From Robiginitalea biformata HTCC2501 (GTDB lineage: Bacteria > Bacteroidota > Bacteroidia > Flavobacteriales > Flavobacteriaceae), in the NCBI RefSeq assembly GCF_000024125.1, contig NC_013222.1, forward strand, positions 2,086,501-2,150,500: a DNA stretch of 64,000 nucleotides, written 5' to 3'. Shown in pieces: positions 29,426-37,418 of this stretch. Numbering within the stretch: the first letter of the stretch is position 1; each line of letters begins with the position of its first letter. A program made the translations under genes and the position numbers. Below the pieces are notes generated by a model. That model worked only from the letters and a program-made list of their open reading frames with translations, searched no databases and was not told the origin of the DNA.

Positions 29426-31474
29426 ATGGCGAAAACGCTGGATACCTTCTATCGATCCCAGTCACTGATCTATAAGTATTTCCTTTACTTTTTAACGATC
29501 GGCGCCATTGTGTTCTTTTTCCCCAAAGGAGGACAGTTCAAGTACGAGTTCCAGAAAGGCAAACCCTGGCAATACGAAAACCTCTATGCCCCTTTTGATT
29601 TTTCGATCCGCAAGACGGAGGCCGAATTACAGGCTGAACGCCAGCAATTCCAGCGGGACCAGGTGCCGTATTACCGGTTCGATACCGAAGCGGCACGGGA
29701 GGTTTACCGCGCCTACGAAGAGCTTTTCCCCGAATACTTCCCGGGGACTGGCCTGAGCGCCCGCCAAATCGGGGTGTTGCGCCAGCAGGGCCGCGCCATC
29801 CTGGACAGCCTGTACCTGAGGGGAATCTGGGACGGCAGCGACCCCCCGCTAAGCCGGGAGGTCTACCTGGTGCGGAACAACCAGGCGCGTCGCATGCGTT
29901 TTGACAGTATTTACCGAATGGACGCGTTGCGCAATACCATCCGCGACCTGACGGAATCCGTGGGTATTCCCGCGGACCAGGCGGAGTTCCGGGAATTGTT
30001 GCTCCGAATAGCCGAGCCCAACGTCAGCCTGGATCAGGAACTGACCGGCCGGGAACTGGAAAACCAGTTATCCGGAATATCCCTGACCCGGGGAAATGTT
30101 GACGAGGGCGCCCTGATTGTCGCCAAGGGCGAAGTGGTGGAAGGGGAGAGCCTGAAGAAGCTCGAGTCGTTGCGGGCGGAATACGCATCCGAGGTATGGA
30201 GCGCCAACAATTATTACTTCATCCTCTCCGGGTATACCATCCTGGTGGCCCTGGTGTTGATCATGCTGCTGTTGTTCCTGAAACGGTACCGCCCGGATGT
30301 GTTCCGGAACAATGTCAAGGTGACCTTTATTTTCTTCAATATCCTGGTGATGGTGTTTCTCACCACCTTCGTGGTGAAGTACAACGAGGCTCTTGTCTTT
30401 GTGGTACCCCTCTGCATTCTGCCGCTGATATTAAAGACGTTTTTCGACGCCCGCCTGGGCCTGTTTGTCCATGTGCTCACCGTCCTGATCCTGGGGTTTG
30501 TGGTGCCCAACAGTTTTGAGTATATCTTCCTGCAGATCATCGCGGGCATTGTCACCATCCTGACGGTATCCGAACTCTACAAACGGGCCAATTTGTTTAT
30601 CTCGGTGGGCCAGATTACGCTCATCTATATCCTGGGCTATTTTGCCTTCAATATTATCCAGGGGGGCAGCCTGGACAACGTAGTTTGGGTGAATTTCGGG
30701 TTTTTCCTCCTCAACGGGATGATCACGCTTTTTGTGCAGCCGCTGATCTATATCTACGAGAAGATGTTCGGGATGGTCTCGGATGTTTCCCTGCTGGAGC
30801 TTTCGGACACCAATTCCCGGCTGCTCAAGGAGCTGTCCAACAAGGCCCCGGGCACCTTCAACCACTCCCTCCAGGTGGCCAACCTGGCCGAAGCAGCTGC
30901 CAACGAGATCGGTGCCAATGCAATGCTTGTCCGGGTAGGAGCGCTCTACCACGACATCGGCAAGATGAACAACCCAACCTATTTTACCGAGAACCAGACG
31001 ACCAACAACAACCCCCACGATGAACTGGCCCCGGAAAAAAGTGCCCGGATCATCATCAAACACGTCATCGAAGGGATCGAAATGGCGCGGAAACAGAATA
31101 TACCAGACCGGATCATCGACTTTATCCGGACCCACCACGGTACCACGCTGGTCTATTATTTTTACAAAAAGGCGCGTGAGCGGGACGGGGAAGATCCGGA
31201 TGAAAAGGATTTCCGATACCCGGGCCCGGTGCCATTTTCTAAGGAAACGGCCATCCTGATGATGGCTGATTCCGTGGAAGCAGCTTCCAAGAGCCTGGTA
31301 AACCCCACCTATTCGATAATCGACGAATTCGTGGATAAGATCATAGCAACCCAGATGCAGGCCGGGCAATTCCTCAATGCGGAAATCACCTTTAAGGAGA
31401 TTGAAACGGTGAAAAAGGTCTTAAAACAACGACTGACAAACATTTACCACCTGCGGGTAGAGTACCCGGAATAG
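29426..31474 (+). CDS. Membrane HD-domain phosphohydrolase of the PgpH type (c-di-AMP phosphodiesterase candidate)
   Basis: The 682 residues comprise an N-terminal TM helix (about 16-34), a long extracytoplasmic 7TMR-HDED region (to about 265), six or seven further TM helices (about 268-450) and a cytoplasmic HD domain. Metal-binding residues include His480 (FNHSLQ) and His509-Asp510 (YHDIGKM), followed by HVIEGIEMA and THHGTT. This is the PgpH/7TM-HD architecture known to hydrolyse cyclic di-AMP in other bacteria; the substrate here is inferred. Confidence 0.92.
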   Translation: MAKTLDTFYRSQSLIYKYFLYFLTIGAIVFFFPKGGQFKYEFQKGKPWQYENLYAPFDFSIRKTEAELQAERQQFQRDQVPYYRFDTEAAREVYRAYEELFPEYFPGTGLSARQIGVLRQQGRAILDSLYLRGIWDGSDPPLSREVYLVRNNQARRMRFDSIYRMDALRNTIRDLTESVGIPADQAEFRELLLRIAEPNVSLDQELTGRELENQLSGISLTRGNVDEGALIVAKGEVVEGESLKKLESLRAEYASEVWSANNYYFILSGYTILVALVLIMLLLFLKRYRPDVFRNNVKVTFIFFNILVMVFLTTFVVKYNEALVFVVPLCILPLILKTFFDARLGLFVHVLTVLILGFVVPNSFEYIFLQIIAGIVTILTVSELYKRANLFISVGQITLIYILGYFAFNIIQGGSLDNVVWVNFGFFLLNGMITLFVQPLIYIYEKMFGMVSDVSLLELSDTNSRLLKELSNKAPGTFNHSLQVANLAEAAANEIGANAMLVRVGALYHDIGKMNNPTYFTENQTTNNNPHDELAPEKSARIIIKHVIEGIEMARKQNIPDRIIDFIRTHHGTTLVYYFYKKARERDGEDPDEKDFRYPGPVPFSKETAILMMADSVEAASKSLVNPTYSIIDEFVDKIIATQMQAGQFLNAEITFKEIETVKKVLKQRLTNIYHLRVEYPE

Positions 31475-31540
31475 GGGATTGGCGGGGATTATACTAAACG
31501 CGGATTGAAGGCGTTTTAAAAGTGACCACCGACCATACAA

Positions 31541-33484
31541 ATGATGAAAACCCCCTTCATAACTGTCAGACCGGGCCACAACGCGGTTCTATGGGTGCTG
31601 TTTGCCTTTATGACGAGTATCCAGCCCTTGTGGCTGCAACAGGTAGACAGCCTGGAGCGGGTTCTCAACCGCCCGGATATCACCACCGAAGACAAAATCC
31701 ACACGCTCTACATGCTCAGCCGGGACCTGGCCTTTGTAGACCGCCTGCAGGCGCTCGAATACGCCGATGAATCCCTGGAGCTGGCCACACAAGCCGAAGA
31801 CCGTCGCGGCATGGCCTATGCCTACCGGATCCTCGGGAGTATTTATTCGCTGGATGAAAACTACTTCACCAGCATGCAATACATCCATCTGGCCCACGAG
31901 TTATTCGTACAACAGGAGGACAGCGCGGGGATCGCCAATTGCTATGTGTCAATGGGCCATATCTACCGAAATCTGAATGAACGGGAGAAAGAAGAGCGGT
32001 TTCACCGCCTGTCCTACGATTTATTCAAGAAGCTGGGGCAACCCGAGCGCACGGCGGTAGCTGCGCACAATATGGGAGAGACCTATTACCTGAACGGGCA
32101 GCTCGAAAAGGCCCGAGCGTATACCCGGGAGGCCATTGAAATCCTCAGCGGTATCTCCCACGCGGCGCTGACTTCCAGTTGCTATAAGGTCATGGGGCTC
32201 ATCCACCTGAAGGAGCAGGATTACCAGGAAGCCAAACGCTATTTCCAAAAGGCACTTGATATCAGTGAAGGACTTGGCAAGGATGCACAGAAAATCGCCT
32301 CGGCGGAATCCCTGATCCGGTTGGCGGAGATTAGCGGGATTCTCGGAAACCCGTCGCGGGAGAAGGCCTACCTGGAACAGGCGGCCAAGCTGAGCCAGGA
32401 GAACAATCTGTACGACTATCAGGTGCGATCGTATTATCAGCTGGCACTTCACTATGCCCGAACCGATGATGTGGAGAATACCCGTCGGTTTATGGTGCGG
32501 CACAAGGAATTATCGGATTCCCTTCAGGTCATCCTCACAAACGACAGGGCTCGTCTCACACAGGGCATGATCCATATTGAACAACTCACCAAGAAAACGG
32601 AGGAACTCGAGGAACAGGCCGCGCAGCAAGCACTGGCTTTAGAGATCCGGAACCGGACGCTCATCTTGATCGGGGTTTTCCTGATCATCCTCAGCTTGCT
32701 GATTTACAAACTCTTCAGGACGCTTCGCGAGATGCGTGAAAAGAATTCGATTATCCAAATGCAGAAGGAGGAACTGGCCGAGTTGAATGCCTCTAAAGAC
32801 AGATTTTTTAGCATCGTGGCGCACGACCTGCGCAGCCCGTTGGGCTCCCTGAAATCCTTTACGACCCTCCTGGCCGACCACATCGACCTGATGAGCCTGG
32901 AAGAGATCAAGGAAATGGGCGTCCAGCTCGACCGGTCGGTGGACAATACCATGCAGCTTACGGACAACCTGATAACCTGGGCCCGCAGCCAGATGAACGA
33001 GATCAAAACGGAGGCTACCGAATTCGACCTGCGACCCCTTGTAGAGAACGTACATACGGTATTTGCCTCTGTGGCACGCCACAAACAGATTACCATGGAG
33101 GTTTCCTACCCGGAGGAAACCACGATTTTCGGGGATAAAAACCAGATTGAGTTTGTTATCCGGAACCTGGTAAACAACGCTATCAAATACACGCGGGAAG
33201 GCGGTACGGTAAAACTGGAAGTCCTCCCTGCGGATGATCAGAAGGCGGTAATCCGCATCTCGGACAATGGGGTGGGGATGGACCCGGACCAGGTTGCATC
33301 GCTGTTTATCCGCCAGTCCGACAAAAGCCGTCGCGGCACGGCAGGCGAGAAAGGCTCGGGCCTTGGTTTGGTCCTTAGCCACGAATTCGTCAAGCGCAAC
33401 AAGGGCCGGATCCGCGTGGAAAGCATCCCGGATAAAGGCACCTGCTTCACCATGGAGTTTCGCCGTACCCGACAGGCTGCTTAA
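31541..33484 (+). CDS. TPR-containing sensor histidine kinase
   Basis: The 647 residues have a hydrophobic N-terminus, a TPR array (about 50-350), a short coiled coil (about 340-360), one TM helix (about 365-385, LIGVFLIILSLLIYKLF) and then HisKA with the phospho-acceptor His428 (VAHDLRSPLG) and a complete HATPase domain (N box NLVNNAIKY, G1 DNGVGM, G2 GEKGSGLGLVLS). TPR-kinase fusions of this type are common in Bacteroidetes. No response regulator gene is adjacent; the nearest one in the window is a single-domain regulator at 40.4 kb. Confidence 0.93.
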   Translation: MMKTPFITVRPGHNAVLWVLFAFMTSIQPLWLQQVDSLERVLNRPDITTEDKIHTLYMLSRDLAFVDRLQALEYADESLELATQAEDRRGMAYAYRILGSIYSLDENYFTSMQYIHLAHELFVQQEDSAGIANCYVSMGHIYRNLNEREKEERFHRLSYDLFKKLGQPERTAVAAHNMGETYYLNGQLEKARAYTREAIEILSGISHAALTSSCYKVMGLIHLKEQDYQEAKRYFQKALDISEGLGKDAQKIASAESLIRLAEISGILGNPSREKAYLEQAAKLSQENNLYDYQVRSYYQLALHYARTDDVENTRRFMVRHKELSDSLQVILTNDRARLTQGMIHIEQLTKKTEELEEQAAQQALALEIRNRTLILIGVFLIILSLLIYKLFRTLREMREKNSIIQMQKEELAELNASKDRFFSIVAHDLRSPLGSLKSFTTLLADHIDLMSLEEIKEMGVQLDRSVDNTMQLTDNLITWARSQMNEIKTEATEFDLRPLVENVHTVFASVARHKQITMEVSYPEETTIFGDKNQIEFVIRNLVNNAIKYTREGGTVKLEVLPADDQKAVIRISDNGVGMDPDQVASLFIRQSDKSRRGTAGEKGSGLGLVLSHEFVKRNKGRIRVESIPDKGTCFTMEFRRTRQAA

Positions 33485-33627
33485 ACCCGGATCGCGTCCG
33501 GGTCTTCTTCCTTTGACAAGTATTTCCGCCACTTCATCCAGGCCTTTAAAAAACAGCAGGAAAAGTTGCGTCAATCTCAATGAAAAACTACATTTGCATC
33601 CGCATTGATCCAATGGGGTCTGTGCAG

Positions 33628-33711
33628 GGAGAGGTGCCGGAGTGGTAACGGAGCAGATTGCTAATCTGTCGGCGGGTAACCGTCGCCCGGGTTCGAATCC
33701 CGGTCTCTCCG
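33628..33711 (+). tRNA. tRNA-Ser(GCT)
   Basis: The acceptor stem GGAGAGG pairs with TCTCTCC, with discriminator G. The anticodon loop TTGCTAA (anticodon 33660-33662) sits on stem GCAGA/TCTGT. A long variable arm typical of serine tRNAs follows, then the T-loop GTTCGAATC. CCA is not encoded. Confidence 0.95.
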
Positions 33712-33860
33712 CAAAACCGGATGATCTGGTCGAAACGATTCCAAAACCCGGGTTTCGAATAGGAATTTGGGATTTGGAATTTGTTTTTTGATTGCGTTAT
33801 CGCTTCTTGCGAAGTAGCCTTTGGCCACGCCCGGCCCGCGCGCCGGCTGGCCCATCGCTA

Positions 33861-33881
33861 AAAATGTCCACCGGACATTTT
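33861..33881. repeat. Perfect 9-bp hairpin AAAATGTCC/GGACATTTT
   Basis: The stem lies 15 bases before tRNA-Pro with loop ACC. A related hairpin with a different sequence but the same layout occurs at about 34180-34203, preceded by a similar CGC-CCGxCTGGC block, so it is part of a repeated module rather than a simple terminator. Confidence 0.6.
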
Positions 33882-33895
33882 CTTAACGCTCTGTC

Positions 33896-33970
33896 CGGGG
33901 TGTAGCGTAGCCCGGTTATCGCGCCTGCTTTGGGAGCAGGAGGCCGCAGGTTCGAATCCTGCCACCCCGA
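33896..33970 (+). tRNA. tRNA-Pro(TGG)
   Basis: Acceptor CGGGGTG pairs with CACCCCG and discriminator A. The anticodon stem CCTGC/GCAGG carries loop TTTGGGA (anticodon 33931-33933). The T-loop is GTTCGAATC. CCA is not encoded. Confidence 0.95.
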
Positions 33971-33971
33971 C

Positions 33972-34092
33972 GAAAGAAATCCGATGCTTTGGCATCGGAT
34001 TTTTTCATTTGTGAAAGCGCAAGAGCTTGCTCTTAAGTGATAGAGCAAATGAAAAAAGCAGAACAGGCGTCAGCCTGTATCGGATTTCTTTC
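33972..34092. repeat. Long inverted-repeat structure downstream of tRNA-Pro
   Basis: The outer arm GAAAGAAATCCGAT (33972-33985) is the exact reverse complement of 34079-34092. The inner arm TTTTTTCATTTG (34000-34011) is the exact reverse complement of 34046-34057. Between them are small hairpins AAGAGC-TT-GCTCTT (34021-34034) and ACAGGC-GTCA-GCCTGT (34064-34079). The minus strand thus reads like a second terminator-bearing tRNA flank. Confidence 0.85.
33977..34005 (+). terminator. Terminator after tRNA-Pro
   Basis: The 11-bp stem AAATCCGATGC / GCATCGGATTT with loop TTTG is followed by a T-run. The 5' arm can alternatively pair with a distal copy at 34079-34092. Confidence 0.85.
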
Positions 34093-34109
34093 AGTTTCCC
34101 CCAAACTTA

Positions 34110-34251
34110 GGATCACGAGCGCAGCGAGTAATCCTGCACGTTCTGCCTCCCCGGCCCACGCACCGTCTGGCTCCTCACTAAAAGCGCTCCACTGGAGCCC
34201 TTTTGGCCGTTCGGCCCGGATCACGAGCGCAGCGAGTAATCCTGCACGTTC
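34110..34251. repeat. Two identical 34-bp direct repeats with quasi-palindromic core
   Basis: Copies at 34110-34143 and 34218-34251 are identical and begin GGATCACGAGCGCAGCG. A diverged relative is at 48466-48488, where the core is a perfect hairpin. The 74 bases between the copies contain a CGCACCGTCTGGC block also seen near 33845 and 48497. Confidence 0.9.
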
Positions 34252-34319
34252 AGGAGGTAGGACTCGAAACAAACAGATGCGTTTTAGGGCATCCTTAAAA
34301 TTGTTTTAAATTCGCCTTT

Positions 34320-35396
34320 ATGAGTTTCTCCTGGTTGCGAACCCTGGGCCTGCTTTTTGGAATCCTGGTCATCCCGCATGGGATAAATGCCCAATACATC
34401 TGTAAACCCTGCAATGCTGCCTGCGATACACTGGCATTCGCCAGGCCCGGAAGCTGCCACGGTTGCGGAATGCAATTGATTCCCGGTACACAAGAGGTAG
34501 CGGATCCGATTACGTTGGAAATCGGCCATGGGAATTTTTTGGTACGGGATTCCAGGGACCCTTCCAAGCGCATCCGGGTTTTCTATTACAGGCCCGAATC
34601 CTACTCGGTTGATTCCGACATCCTGATAGTTATTCCGGGGACGGGCAGGAATGCAGATGAATACCGGGAAGCCTGGGTTCAGATGTCCGAAGCCTACCAG
34701 ATACTGGTGGTTTCCCCTTCCTTCAATGAGATGTATTACGATTTTGAGGATTACCACCTGGGCGCTCTTGTTCACAGTTCCAACCTGACGGAGGCCATCC
34801 GAAGGATAGAAGGGACCAACCGGGTGGAACTCGATGAAAGCCGGTATGCCTATAAGGTCCAACCGGAGGAAGACCAATGGATTTTTAGCCAGTTCGACCA
34901 GATATTTGACAAGGTAAAGGAGGCGACGGGTTCCGTCCGGGAGACGTATGATTTATTCGGGCATTCGGCCGGGGGGCATATCCTCCACCGGATGGCGTTA
35001 TTTTATACCGGCTCGAAAGCCAACCGGATACTGGCATCCAATGCGAGTTTTTACACGCTCCCAACTGAAGAATACAATTACCCGTTTGGTATTGGAAACA
35101 TCCCGTTTGGGGAGGCGGGACTGGCGGGTTCGTTTGAAAACCACCTGGTTGTTTTTCTGGGTGGGGAAGACAATGCCGATGAAACCGGCGGGACTTTCAT
35201 GGTTTCCGAAAGTGCGAACCGGCAGGGGAAACATCGCCTGGAACGCGGCCGTTATTTCTACAAAATGGCCAGGCAGGTGGCCGGTGAAAATGGGATGCAC
35301 TTTAACTGGAAACTGGTAACCATCCCAGGGGTAGGGCATAACCACAGCGAAATGAGCGCCGCGGCCGGGGAGTATTTATACGGGGTCCGGGATTAA
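34320..35396 (+). CDS. Exported alpha/beta hydrolase with N-terminal heavy-metal-binding-like domain
   Basis: The 358 residues begin with a signal peptide (cleavage about INAQ, residue 25). A Cys-rich segment follows, YICKPCNAACDTLAFARPG then SCHGCGMQLIP, resembling the HMBD-type metal-binding domain (CxxC, CGMxLxP). The rest is an alpha/beta hydrolase with nucleophile elbow GHSAGG, an oxyanion strand ILIVIPGTGRN and a final His in GVGHNHSEM. Esterase-like activity is inferred; the substrate is unknown. Confidence 0.8.
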   Translation: MSFSWLRTLGLLFGILVIPHGINAQYICKPCNAACDTLAFARPGSCHGCGMQLIPGTQEVADPITLEIGHGNFLVRDSRDPSKRIRVFYYRPESYSVDSDILIVIPGTGRNADEYREAWVQMSEAYQILVVSPSFNEMYYDFEDYHLGALVHSSNLTEAIRRIEGTNRVELDESRYAYKVQPEEDQWIFSQFDQIFDKVKEATGSVRETYDLFGHSAGGHILHRMALFYTGSKANRILASNASFYTLPTEEYNYPFGIGNIPFGEAGLAGSFENHLVVFLGGEDNADETGGTFMVSESANRQGKHRLERGRYFYKMARQVAGENGMHFNWKLVTIPGVGHNHSEMSAAAGEYLYGVRD

Positions 35397-35400
35397 CCTT

Positions 35401-35988
35401 TTACCGCTCATTATAACCTTTCCCCATGAAGATCTTTGACCGGCACTTCTCAATCCGGGATTTCCGGGTTTTTGACTGTTTTGCCTTGCCGATATGCAAC
35501 AGGTACCCCCGCTGGCGTCCGGGTGTCAGGCTGTTGAAGGCTTCCTTCAATTCCGGGTCCTCATCCAGGGCCTCCTCCAATTCTTCCGGCATGTCGAACT
35601 CATCCGTTTTCCTGTACCGGACCTTGAGACCGGCTGTTTCAACCTCAATCGCCTCGTGTACATAGGCTCTGAGACAGGGTTCCAGCGGGTCGATTTGGGA
35701 GGCGTCGGTAAATCGGACCTGCCGCGAAGACTGGACATGCTCGGTCTGTTGTACCAATATCCCCTCGGAATCCTGCAGGAGCGCCCCTTTGTGGAAGAGC
35801 AGGGCGCAGTATTCCTTAAATCCGTGGATCAATACAATATTCGCTCCCCGATGCGTATAGCAGGGGACGCCCCATTTGAGTTCTTCATCCAGGCCGTACC
35901 CCAGGAGGAGGGACCGGAGTTGCCGGAAGGCCTCCTGCCAGGGACCTGATTTTTCGAAGAAAAAATTCACTTTAGGGTTCATATGCAT
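35401..35988 (-). CDS. YdeI/OmpD-associated family protein (DUF1801-like)
   Basis: The 195-residue protein has the domain KVNFFFEKSGPWQEAFRQLR through DEELKWGVPCYTHRGANIVLI, typical of DUF1801, and the C-terminal bacteriocin-protection YdeI block (EELEEALDEDPELKEAFNSL, TPGRQRGYLLHIGKAKQS, KTRKSRIEKC). The start may be Met1 or Met3. Function is uncharacterised in general. It is convergent with the hydrolase gene, with 4 bases between stops. Confidence 0.85.
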   Translation of the reverse strand: MHMNPKVNFFFEKSGPWQEAFRQLRSLLLGYGLDEELKWGVPCYTHRGANIVLIHGFKEYCALLFHKGALLQDSEGILVQQTEHVQSSRQVRFTDASQIDPLEPCLRAYVHEAIEVETAGLKVRYRKTDEFDMPEELEEALDEDPELKEAFNSLTPGRQRGYLLHIGKAKQSKTRKSRIEKCRSKIFMGKGYNER

Positions 35989-36011
35989 TCCTATTTCCGG
36001 GGGAGGGGCGC

Positions 36012-37334
36012 TTAACCCATCTTAAAAGGCTGCCCGGTGCTCTGCAGGACGGCAAACCAGAATTCGCCCTCCATGTCAATCTTTTTCCGGCGGTCGGTCA
36101 CCTTGGAGATTGGCAGGTAGACAAAACGGTTGTGGACGCGACCGGCCACAAATTGGGTCTTCCCGGCCATGGCCCCGTGAACGGCCTGGTAGGCGAGCCG
36201 GTTACTGAATAGGCTGTCGTTGGCATTGGCCGGGGCGCTGCGGATGATATAGCTCGGGTCGATGTACTTGATGGTGACCGGGGTCCCGGATTGGCCAAAA
36301 TGCTCCTGTATCCGGTCTTTCAGCAGGATCCCGATATCCTTGTGCTTTACATTGCCCGAGGCGTCCGTAACGCGCCGGTCGTCATCGAACAGGTGTTGCC
36401 CGGCGCCTTCAGCCACCACGATTACGGCGTGGTGCTTGCGTTGCAGCCGATCCTCCAGGGCCTGCAGGAAACCACCTTCCCCTTCGAGTTTCAACGGCAT
36501 TTCGGGGACGAGGACAAAGTTGACCACCGGCATGGCCAGGGCGGTGGAGGCTGCAATATAGCCGCTGTCCCGCCCCATGAGCTTTACAATGGAAATTCCG
36601 TTAAAGGCCCCGATGGCCTCGTTGTGGGCATCCCGGACAATCGGGCTCGCCACATCAAAGGCCGTTTCAAAGCCGAAAGATTTATCGATGAGGTTGATGT
36701 CGTTGTCTATGGTTTTCGGAATTCCGGCCACGGCGATGTTCAGGCCCCGCTTTGCAATTTCATCGCCGATGGCATGGGCCCCCTTGAGCGTGCCGTCCCC
36801 GCCCACGGTAAAGAGGATATCGATCCGGTTTTCCACCAGGGTATCCACCATCTCCGAGACGGGGTGTGCCCCCCGGGAAGACCCCAGGATGGTGCCCCCG
36901 AACTCGTGGATGTCCTTTACCTTGTCCGGGGTGAGTTCCATAAATTCGTGCGGGCAATCCCTGGACAACCCTTCATAGCCATAGCGCACCCCGATGATCC
37001 GTTTAACCCCGTAGAAATAATGCAGGGCCATCACCAGGCTCCGGATAACGTTGTTGATGCCCGGGCACAGGCCCCCGCAGGTGACGATGGCCGCAGTGGT
37101 TTTTCCCGGGTCAAAGAAAATAGTTTCCCGGGGCCCGGATTTTTCCAGACACTCCGGCCGGGACCCGGACTCCCGGGCCTGTTGGAAACCGCTCAGGGAT
37201 ACGTCCACCAGCACGCGGTCGGACTCCCGGACAAAATTGAAGAGGTCGTCTCCCGAGTTATTGCTCAGTTGCAGGGGGGAGGGGAACCGGGCGGGCCCCA
37301 GGGAAGGGATGTCAAAAGTTTTTTTCGGATCCAT
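36012..37334 (-). CDS. pfkA: ATP-dependent 6-phosphofructokinase (long plant/trypanosome-like group)
   Basis: The 440 residues are longer than E. coli PfkA (320). Blocks seen are GGLCPGINNVIRSL, GGDGTLKGAHAI, PKTIDNDINLIDKSFGF and MGRDSGYIA. GGDG with Gly favours ATP over PPi as donor, while Lys before TIDND is shared with PPi enzymes and with the ATP-using plant/trypanosome group, so the ATP-using group fits. It phosphorylates fructose 6-phosphate in glycolysis. It stands alone, with 84 bases to the molybdoenzyme gene. Confidence 0.92.
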   Translation of the reverse strand: MDPKKTFDIPSLGPARFPSPLQLSNNSGDDLFNFVRESDRVLVDVSLSGFQQARESGSRPECLEKSGPRETIFFDPGKTTAAIVTCGGLCPGINNVIRSLVMALHYFYGVKRIIGVRYGYEGLSRDCPHEFMELTPDKVKDIHEFGGTILGSSRGAHPVSEMVDTLVENRIDILFTVGGDGTLKGAHAIGDEIAKRGLNIAVAGIPKTIDNDINLIDKSFGFETAFDVASPIVRDAHNEAIGAFNGISIVKLMGRDSGYIAASTALAMPVVNFVLVPEMPLKLEGEGGFLQALEDRLQRKHHAVIVVAEGAGQHLFDDDRRVTDASGNVKHKDIGILLKDRIQEHFGQSGTPVTIKYIDPSYIIRSAPANANDSLFSNRLAYQAVHGAMAGKTQFVAGRVHNRFVYLPISKVTDRRKKIDMEGEFWFAVLQSTGQPFKMG

Positions 37335-37418
37335 GAGTGGTGGTTTTCTGGTATCGGTTCGTTAAGTACCGATTATTTAGGGAATTATTCAAATGAAGTC
37401 AAACGCGGTTAAGCACAG

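Larger units (their letters stand above)
33485..34319. other. tRNA-bearing, repeat-rich spacer of 835 bases
   Basis: The stretch between the kinase and the hydrolase genes contains tRNA-Ser, tRNA-Pro, the hairpins and the direct repeats listed separately. No protein gene was accepted; the short ORFs here read across tRNA sequence. Confidence 0.8.

Noticed and set aside
28116..29465. Upstream Met at 29465 as the thiolase start
   Set aside because: It would overlap the start of the divergent PgpH-type gene and adds 52 residues not seen in the family.
33661..34048. Short minus-strand ORFs across tRNA-Ser and tRNA-Pro
   Set aside because: They translate tRNA sequence (the DSNPG and DSNLRPP phrases come from the T-loop) and are not genes.
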